64,000 nucleotides of DNA from Allium sativum. Lineage: Eukaryota; Streptophyta; Magnoliopsida; Asparagales; Amaryllidaceae. Each line of letters starts with the position of its first letter. The stretch's first letter is position 1. The notes beneath the pieces were generated by a model. The model was not told the origin of the DNA. It did not search any database and saw nothing but the letters and a program-made list of their open reading frames with translations. The DNA is taken from positions 32,378,688 to 32,442,687 of the forward strand of contig JASFAX010000020.1 of NCBI GenBank assembly GCA_030737875.1. Direction: 5' to 3'. A program made the translations under genes and the position numbers. Positions 57,291-64,000 of the stretch are shown piece by piece.

Positions 57291-59066
57291 CATGTCTGGC
57301 CAAATCAAAAGTTCTGGCTAGCCTGCTGAAGCCGCACCAGGTATTTCCTATGAGGTTAGTGGTGCTCAAATCTTCCCAAAGCCCTGTGCACTCTCTGACA
57401 TTCCTTATGAGTTTGTAGGTATTCCCCTAACTGGATATGTTGCTGTTAACTGCGGTATGTTGGTAAGTGGGGGTGATTCCTCCTTTTAATCCTTATTTAG
57501 AGATTATTCCCTTGAACTTGGCTATTGCCCCGTGCTAATTACAACCAAACGATTATGTTGTTTTAACAAGCCTTTATATTCTTTTTATCATAGAAAAACA
57601 ACATGCTCCTTCATTTAAAGATATATGCTGCATATACTCTTTTAAGAAAAGGCAACAACGCTCTTTAGTTGTATTTGTCAATAGCCGAGGTTCTAAAATA
57701 ATTCTGGCTTGGTGGAAAGGGTTCGAGGATTTCCTAATCAATATTTCTTTGTCTGATTCCCTGAAAGCTTCTATTGCTTATGGTTGAAAGGCGGTGAGTA
57801 TACTCACTACTCAGACCCCCCTCCCCCTGCTTTTTATTCGTTTTTTCCTATTAATTCGGTGTTTGGTTATATTACAGTGCTTCCTGATCAGAGTATTGCC
57901 TTTAATCAAAGTCTCTATAAGTCTCTATTGGCAGTCAAAGAAAGAGAGAGGAATAGGAAATCTTTGATTACCGATGAATTCCTACATTTTTATAACTTGC
58001 TTTCTCCTTTGCGCACTTTCGCGGGGGGTTCTTCTGATAAGAAGGGTGCTGCTACCAAATCTCCGGCTAAGAGGACCCCCAAAAAGAAGCGCTCTAGCCT
58101 CGCAAGGAGAAGTAAAGCAGCTCCTAAATCCAAGTTGGTTTCTGCTAAAAAGGTAATATCCAAGCATCATAAAGGTAAAGATCTCGTGAAATCGTTGAAC
58201 CAGACGGAGAAGGGGATTCCTCCTCTAGAGGAAACTGACCAGGAAAATGCAAGTGTGACCTTTTCAAAACTACTTCGGATGTGGTGAAAGAGAATGAGTG
58301 ATTTAATGAAACTAGGGCAACATCTAAGGAAGTTTTAGATGTTTTTGAAAGTTCCCCTATTCAGGGTAACCAAGAAGAAGGTGGTTCAGAAACCTTTAAA
58401 GATTTCGGCGTTTTTGATCTAACTAAAGACCTTTTCCAAGGTGATGCTGTTGTTCAAATATATAAATATCCAATTTTATATACAAGATCAAAAAGTTCTT
58501 GTTTCCAGGTCATGAAAGTATCTTTTAAGGCTAGGGAATACTTTAATTCCTCCTAATGGAGTTCCTTTTTCATCCGGTTTTCGTATTTTATGATACAGGT
58601 GATAAAGTTTTCCTTCTCTCTTTTCCAGATCCCAGAATGAAACATTCTTTATCGGACAATTTCACCCAGTAGGCTAATCTTGTTAATCCACATAACCCTT
58701 TACAATCTTGTCTTTCTTGCTACTCAAACCGCCCTTGCTTGCCTTCAGATTCCCTATCCGATCATGCTCCTGAACCTTCATTGGATAATCAGCAGAAGAA
58801 AAGGAAGCATAACCATTTATAGATATCTGAACAAGGGGTTACGGACAATGAGCAGTGCCCGGAGGGTGGTAAGAACAAAAGAGATGATGATGTACAAAAT
58901 GGGGACGAGCACCGAGAATCTCACAAATTTGCCGAGCCCTTGAACTCCGCTCTTATGAAATCGCTAAACCATAAGTACGACCTTGGTTGCCGCTCACTTC
59001 ACAATCAAAAGAATCAGATAACTATTCACCAAGTTCCAGATGTAGCCACGTCCGAAGAGCATTGAA
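57291..59066 (+). pseudogene. Extra ORF antisense to the (-) Tat element (aORF copy 1)
   Basis: Coding-like sequence on the plus strand in several frames. An ATG at 57291 begins MSGQIK, then a stop, then GISYEVSGAQIFPKPCALSD. A segment around 57710-57780 resembles the ..W..FFV.. part of the putative gypsy-type transposon protein family. The longest open part (57784-58287) contains DEFLHFYNLLSPL and then a very basic Lys/Ser/Pro tract (GAATKSPAKRTPKKKRSS). An acidic, Lys-rich tail can be followed to a TGA at about 59064. Tat-lineage elements are known to carry extra ORFs, some antisense, between pol and the 3' LTR; position and strand fit. Function is unknown; the basic tract suggests a nuclear or nucleic-acid-binding protein. 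Multiple stops and shifts mean it is decayed. Confidence 0.5.
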
Positions 59067-59770
59067 TAAAGTTGCTCACTCGACTACTCAAAACGATCGC
59101 TCCTATAAACTTGCTTGCGCATGACAGATGGATACAGTTACAGATAGCCAGCAACAACCAGGCAGTGGCATTTTGGAAATTACTGGCTGAAATGATCTGT
59201 CACTTGCGTATGGGAACTTTAGCTCATTTCGTCAAGGAGGCTCACCTATAAATAGGCCATGGCTGCCAACACAAAGGGGATCAAATCTTCTGAACAACAG
59301 AGCACTGCTAAATTCTATCTTCAATCATTCCTTGAAGATTTGGGTCATCTTCTCCATTCAGAAGTTCATCAACAATTTGGTCATGGCGTCCAGCACAACT
59401 TTGTAATCGGGAAATAAAAGACATCCTCCTTCTCAATCATTTATCCGTCCTTCTCATCCTCAAACTCTACCATTTTCTCATAAAATCTCAGTATTGATAT
59501 GTATAAATGAGAGTATGTTGAGTGCATATAGAGATGTATGAAAAAAAGAGTTGATGTACTTTGTAATTTCCATTTTTAGGATACAAGTAATCTTCATAGT
59601 GGATGTATGCCTCGCACAAGGCAGAACCACTCTAAATCTCGTCCCTATTTTTCCTTATTCGCATTTTTATTGTCAATTGTTATTAATTACAGCTCCATTT
59701 ATTTTCTTACCGTATCAGTGTAGTACAATTCTAGTACCTTTGGTGTTTGAGCCATTTTTTGGTGTAAACA
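59067..59770 (+). mobile_element. 5' LTR (+) of a second Tat-lineage element, 5'-truncated
   Basis: Homologous, inverted, to 54808-55570: the TATA box CCTATAAATAGGCCATG at 59245, the R/U5 signature GTGGATGTATGCC...GCAGAACCACTCTAAATC near 59595-59635, and the end GGTGTTTGAGCCATTTTTTGG..GTGTAAACA at 59770. U3 is much shorter than in the (-) copy. Upstream of about 59067 the sequence is the aORF, so the LTR start was lost at a junction. Confidence 0.75.
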
Positions 59771-59773
59771 TTT

Positions 59774-59790
59774 TGGCACCCACCATGGGG
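59774..59790 (+). other. Primer binding site of the (+) Tat element
   Basis: TGGCACCCACCATGGGG, three bases after the LTR end; the TGGCGCCCACCGTGGGG-type site of Tat-lineage elements, with two changes. Confidence 0.7.
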
Positions 59791-59843
59791 CCGTATTTGC
59801 ATCTTACCCCATTAAGGCCCGAGGAGATTCTCTTAGAAAAATT

Positions 59844-60713
59844 GTGGTTGGAATCATAAACACACCAAAGGAAGTAGCTGATGAATTTGACAGTGTCTTC
59901 GACGTTGTCACATCATCTACCATCCATTTTGAAGCAGAGAAACCATTAAAGGTTGAAGCAGTCGTAACCAAGGGAGAATTGGAAGACGCAATGATAGGGC
60001 TAACGAGTCAAATAACTATTGTAAATGACGCGGTGTTAAAGAAGATTAAGTCGATGCTCATCATTCAGGCCACTACTATAAAAGCCACGCTAAGTGCAAC
60101 TGAAGTTCCATGCGCTCAAGAGGGTCATGCAAACAAGACAGAATTTTCTGCTGAACATGATAATTCTACTCAGAAAACTACATATCATGTTAACTTGGAC
60201 CATGGAAAAACTAGAATATCTGTGCATGATCATTCCAATGACATAAACCCACAACAGGTAAATGATCCCATCGAAGGGGCGTCTCTCTCGGAAGAAGGCT
60301 TGTATACCTAATTTCCAAATGATGATTATGTGTCTGGATGGAGATCCATGGATAGGAGTGAAAAGCGAAAATATATCTTAGGAATGGCAGGCGAAATGTC
60401 GAGAAGAAGCAACGAAGGAATAACTAACCAACTTAAAAAGAAGTTACGCTTTTTTAAGAATTTTGAACTTACCCCCTTCAACAACACCGTAGGGAACATC
60501 TTTAAGGGAACTAAGAGCACTGAAAAGTATCCAATTCCAGAGCGAATTAAAGTCAGAAAGGTCACTATAAAATCAGGAAGGTTTTGTCAATTCTACAACC
60601 AATTAGGACATGAAACGGATGAGTGTAGACATTTAAATTCATTAATTGAGGAGACGGTTAGGGAGAATCATTTGCAACAATATGTGCAAGACTGTGAATA
60701 TTGGGAATAAGGG
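59844..60713 (+). pseudogene. Tat-lineage gag, shortened, one in-frame stop
   Basis: One reading frame from about 59844 to a TAA at about 60711, interrupted by a single TAA at 60309-60311. The N-terminal half is Glu/Thr-rich with no recognised domain. The C-terminal half carries RRSNEGITNQLKKKL and the nucleocapsid motif FCQFYNQLGHETDECRHL (about 60586-60640), the C-x2-Y-x4-H-x4-C variant matching the Tat-type motif at 510-600. The central capsid domain is absent or unrecognisable, so it is shorter than usual. It follows the 5' LTR and PBS directly. No protease or RT follows. Confidence 0.65.
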
Positions 60714-62100
60714 GCAGCGAGCTTTGAAGAAATCGCCCAAATAACTCCGAGGCCAACGCCTACTTGAGGATCGTTAACCAGAGCTCTGAACATGCGAGCT
60801 TCTTTATCTCATTCCACTTTGTTACTTCATGTTGCTTTATTACCTACGAACTAGTAGTTATTTTGTTCTATTATATTGCTTAATATACTCTAGTAAGTAG
60901 CAGACAATGATTCACCTGCTTTTTGTTAGATGAATGTTTGCAAGTTAAAGGTTAGGTGCTTACTTAAGATGACATACTTATGAGTTCATACTAAAAGCCA
61001 ATTTCTTTAATGTAGGCATGATAGAAGCAATTGGTCATATACAGCTAAACTGGGACGGGAAGAATCTGAAAGCACATCTTAAGAAAAGCGGTTTGAAAAC
61101 CACAAATATCAAACAAGATAAAAAAGGATGAATAAGTGCATTGCCTCAAGAGAATAAGCTATTTAAATACAAATAACGAGTCAGAGGACTGCACTTCTCA
61201 TTGTGAAATATGCCTAACTCTTAGCAAACATCCATTCAAGGGATCAGCATAAGGCTTCTATAGAGATGTAAGAATATTACCAAATCTGTCCCACAGATAA
61301 AAATTCCTAGTCTCAAAGAGGCACCTTGTTAGGTGCAGGAATCGAACTCCTTAAAATCGAAATCAAATTCGGTAACAAGGACTAGTGTCCGCCTCCTAGG
61401 GGCAATGCAAAAAAAAAAAAAAAAAAAACTAGGCTGGAAACCCCAGTCCTTGTGCCACGAAGGCGCAACAAACATGCCGGAAAGACCAGCACAACACAGA
61501 TTCCTAGCCAAAAAGGGGTATCCAATTTTGTTCTTTGTTGTTAACTAAGTCAAACAAAGCCAAGATAGGATTACAGCATTCTAACCCAAGACCTCCCCAG
61601 GGGGCGCCCCAAATAAAAATACATAATGACCTCGCGCGTCTCTATAAAAAACAACCTAGCTCCTTAAAAAAACTTGTACATCCTAGTTAGTAGGAGATAT
61701 GGATGAACATTATTTCAAAAGTCATGAACTGATCAATTGAAATCATGATTAAAATCAAGAAAATCTATAAAAAACTATAAAGAGCTTTGGTATGGGGACA
61801 TCACCATTGTGTAAAAATCAACAATGCCCATTCAAGACATACCATAGACTCGTTATAACGTTACCTAGAAAAGTAAACGAATGATGAGTTTGCACGGCTA
61901 ACGAAAATAATTCCCTATGAAGTGTTGTCACTCATAAAGGCAAAATGGTAAAACTATTATAATACCAAGCGATATAAACATGAGTATGTGAACGTAAAAA
62001 GCGAGGCCAGCACTCGCATATACAACCGGTCTTAATGCGTAACAAATAAAGGGAACATATTAAAATCAGAGTACAAAAGTCAAAAATGATGCTGTTAATA
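60714..62100. other. Interior spacer of the (+) Tat element; pol absent
   Basis: Where protease, RT and integrase should follow gag, no pol motif is seen on either strand. The stretch holds an A20 run (61409-61428) and no recognisable gene. The deletion of pol is inferred from position. Confidence 0.55.
61409..61428. repeat. A-homopolymer
   Basis: About 20 consecutive A. The neighbouring GAATCGAACTCC resembles an inverted tRNA B box, but no A box at the right distance was found. Confidence 0.8.
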
Positions 62101-63974
62101 AAGAAGGAAAGGATGGGTCGACTTCTTGACATTCATCCCTTACTAATCTGATTACACAGAGAACTACCAGAAAGGGACAGGTTAATGATTCTGGACTACT
62201 TGCAAAATGGTTTCCTTTTACGTGCCAAAGTAGACACAGCCTTCGTATTCCAAATCCCATCTAAATCTTCCAGATCTGACACATCAATTAATAATGGTGA
62301 AGGTGTGAAGCGAGGGTTAGTGTTGGAAGATATTAAGACAGAATCAACAGTGATAGTTTGAATAGTAGTACCACAAGTAGGCAAAGGAGATGGCGAGAGC
62401 ACACCTGGTGCAAGTGAATAACAAGCACGAAACTCAGCAAACACTGGTGAATAAGTAAGAAATCGAAATCCGGAGCAGATTGATGGATATCAATTTTACC
62501 TGGGGTTTATCGGTATGCAAGGTCGACCTTGTAATTGTTCATAATTAAATAAGCATTGTTATGACTCGCACAATGTTTAACAGCATTTTCTTGAACTGAA
62601 TGCTCGGTAGCACGGTGAATTCCCACAACATCAAGGGCAGAGTGGCCTATAGAAGGGACATGGGAACTCGAAACTTTAATCCCAGTGGAAGTGGATGGGT
62701 CACAAGTATCTGATCTTTTCCCCTAGAAGATTAAGCCTGCTTGTTCGCCAATATCTTCCTACCGCCAGCAAAGCCCAACAATCTATATTTTCCAATATCC
62801 GCTCTTGAAGGTATTAATCATCAGCATTATTGGAATATAGAAGCACCTGTTCCCAGACTAGGGCCAAAGTTCGTGGAAATTCCTTGTTCAAATAACTTAG
62901 ACTTCCACGACTCATGACACTGCAAACATAAAACTGGAATAAAGTATTGTCAGTCCTGATTCTGGCTTCGTCAATTTTTTTATGCAGCTTGATTTTGCTT
63001 TCTTCAAGAGTCCCAAGGTCTAATATTGGGAAGCAATATTGGCCTCGAGAACCATTCTTTCCTGTTTAGAAGAAGTCAGAGTCTGTCTCTCTAAGGCTAG
63101 GTGGCATTCGGCAAGTTCTTGATCAGACTGGGCTTCTCGAAGTCGCTTTCGCACAACCTCCAGCTCTTTCCTAATCTCATCGTTCTTGGCCTCTAGGTTG
63201 CTCACTTTGATGTTCCCACGCTTTAAAGAGGAAATTTGAGATTCTCATGATTTGACCAAGTGAACCAGTCTAGTTTTATCATTTTCCAAGGTTTCAACAT
63301 GGCCAAGGTGCTGAGCATTTAATCTTTGAAAATCATAACCAAATTTGGCCCAATGTACTAGCCATTTGTCAACATTATTCATCGCCAAATTAAACTACGT
63401 TTCGAGCTGATCCTTAGCAGTGTTAAACTGTGCAATAATATAATTCTTTATGGTATATAGACTGTTAACAGCATCCCTCATGTTATCTGGATGTAAATCA
63501 AAGTCAAAATACATTTCCCGCAGGTCCCTGCCACTGAAACAAACCTTAAGTATCGAATTTCCAGGTGGAACCTTATAAATGGGGCAATTGCGTATCAACT
63601 TAATTTGAGAAGAAGTTGGGATAATGGATCTCTCAGGGGATTTAAGTGACGAGGAACACTTATGAATCTCATTCTTGCCTCCATCGACCCTACCTTTTTC
63701 CCTCTCTTCCCTTTTTATGAAGTGTTCGCCTTATTGACTTTCATCGATTTCTTTGCACAATCGGGTCCTCCCCTCCTTAAAGAATCGGTCGCTGGGAGGT
63801 TAAGGACACGCTAGGTCTGAGAATTGAAGGTGATTGGGAGCGTTTCAAATGATGAGAAAGGTGATATTGTAAAAGATTTTGTGGATCGGTAAAACCAGCT
63901 TGATAGGCGAAACTGTCCGATAGAGAATGTCTGATGTTTATACCTAAGAAGCAAAACAAGATTTTAGCAAGCAA
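62101..63974 (-). pseudogene. Extra ORF antisense to the (+) Tat element (aORF copy 2), coiled-coil protein
   Basis: Decayed coding sequence on the minus strand, read from 63974 downward. Order: a segment ending KRSQSPSILRPSVSLTSQRP (to 63777); CPIYKVPPGNSILKVCF with REMYFDFDLHPDNM (63598-63395); then, after a frame change, KWLVHWAKFGYDFQRLNAQH (about 63370-63310). A heptad-rich, highly charged stretch with NDEIRKELEVVRKRLREAQS follows (63205-63020), a clear coiled coil, and then RIRTDNTLFQFYVCSVMSRG (about 62960-62905). Beyond about 62850 only scraps remain. Several stops and shifts are present. Strand and place, after gag and antisense, match the extra ORF of Tat elements and mirror copy 1. 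Coiled-coil content suggests self-association; function is unknown. Confidence 0.5.
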
Positions 63975-64000
63975 TCGAAAGTTATGAGGGTTATAAGAAA

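Noticed and set aside
61331..61430. tRNA-derived SINE near the A20 run
   Set aside because: GTTCGATTCC on the minus strand resembles a B box, but no A box lies at the right distance and the A run is on the wrong side for a tail.
1..64000. A host plant gene
   Set aside because: Every long or conserved frame belongs to a transposable element; no other frame has recognisable protein content.

Overview
This is plant nuclear DNA, AT-rich and made almost entirely of transposable elements nested in one another. The evidence is Ty3/gypsy and Ty1/copia LTR retrotransposons of plant lineages, tRNA-iMet primer binding sites, a CACTA (En/Spm) DNA transposon, intron-containing element genes and long microsatellites. 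A dicot is likely, but the species cannot be named. No host gene, rRNA gene, tRNA gene or CRISPR array could be supported.

Layout. 1-2235: decayed gag-pol of a Tat-lineage gypsy element (+), fused to the 5' end of an oppositely oriented Tat-type element (2236 to about 2890). 3378-16293: three copies of one LTR family with very long (5.4-5.9 kb) LTRs. A (+) solo LTR (6417-11791, perfect target duplication TCGGC) sits inside a (-) LTR (about 3378-14668), which itself abuts a third, truncated (-) copy (14669-16293). 16294-25504: a chromovirus-type gypsy element with 5' LTR, PBS, broken gag-pol, PPT and a 3' LTR cut off at 25504. 25505-54807: a CACTA transposon (-) with subterminal repeats at its left end and a spliced, decayed En/Spm-type gene. 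It has been hit by a solo LTR (28544-31824, duplication ATGGC), an intact Ty1/copia element (38166-43293, duplication CACTT) and a gypsy element with 3.8-kb LTRs (43598-53705). 54808-64000: two Tat-lineage pieces facing opposite ways, each with an extra ORF antisense to its element. One is a (-) 3' LTR followed by a (+) ORF; the other is a (+) 5' LTR, PBS and gag followed by a (-) coiled-coil ORF. No pol is seen between them.

How it fits together. Only the copia element keeps a full-length reading frame (1449 codons, all catalytic motifs), and its LTRs differ at 2 of 175 positions, so it is the youngest insertion. The others have lost catalytic residues or whole domains. Order of events: the chromovirus landed beside the long-LTR array; the CACTA landed in the chromovirus 3' LTR; then the solo LTR, copia, 3.8-kb-LTR gypsy and (-) Tat element landed in the CACTA. 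The most unusual signals are: an E2F-like palindrome plus GTCGAC/CCTATAGG palindromes in the U3 of the 3.8-kb LTR family; different minisatellites expanded in sister LTRs of that family; non-canonical TA...TA termini on the copia LTRs; an open frame that becomes continuous across a solo LTR once the LTR is removed; and the inverted Tat pair with antisense ORFs.
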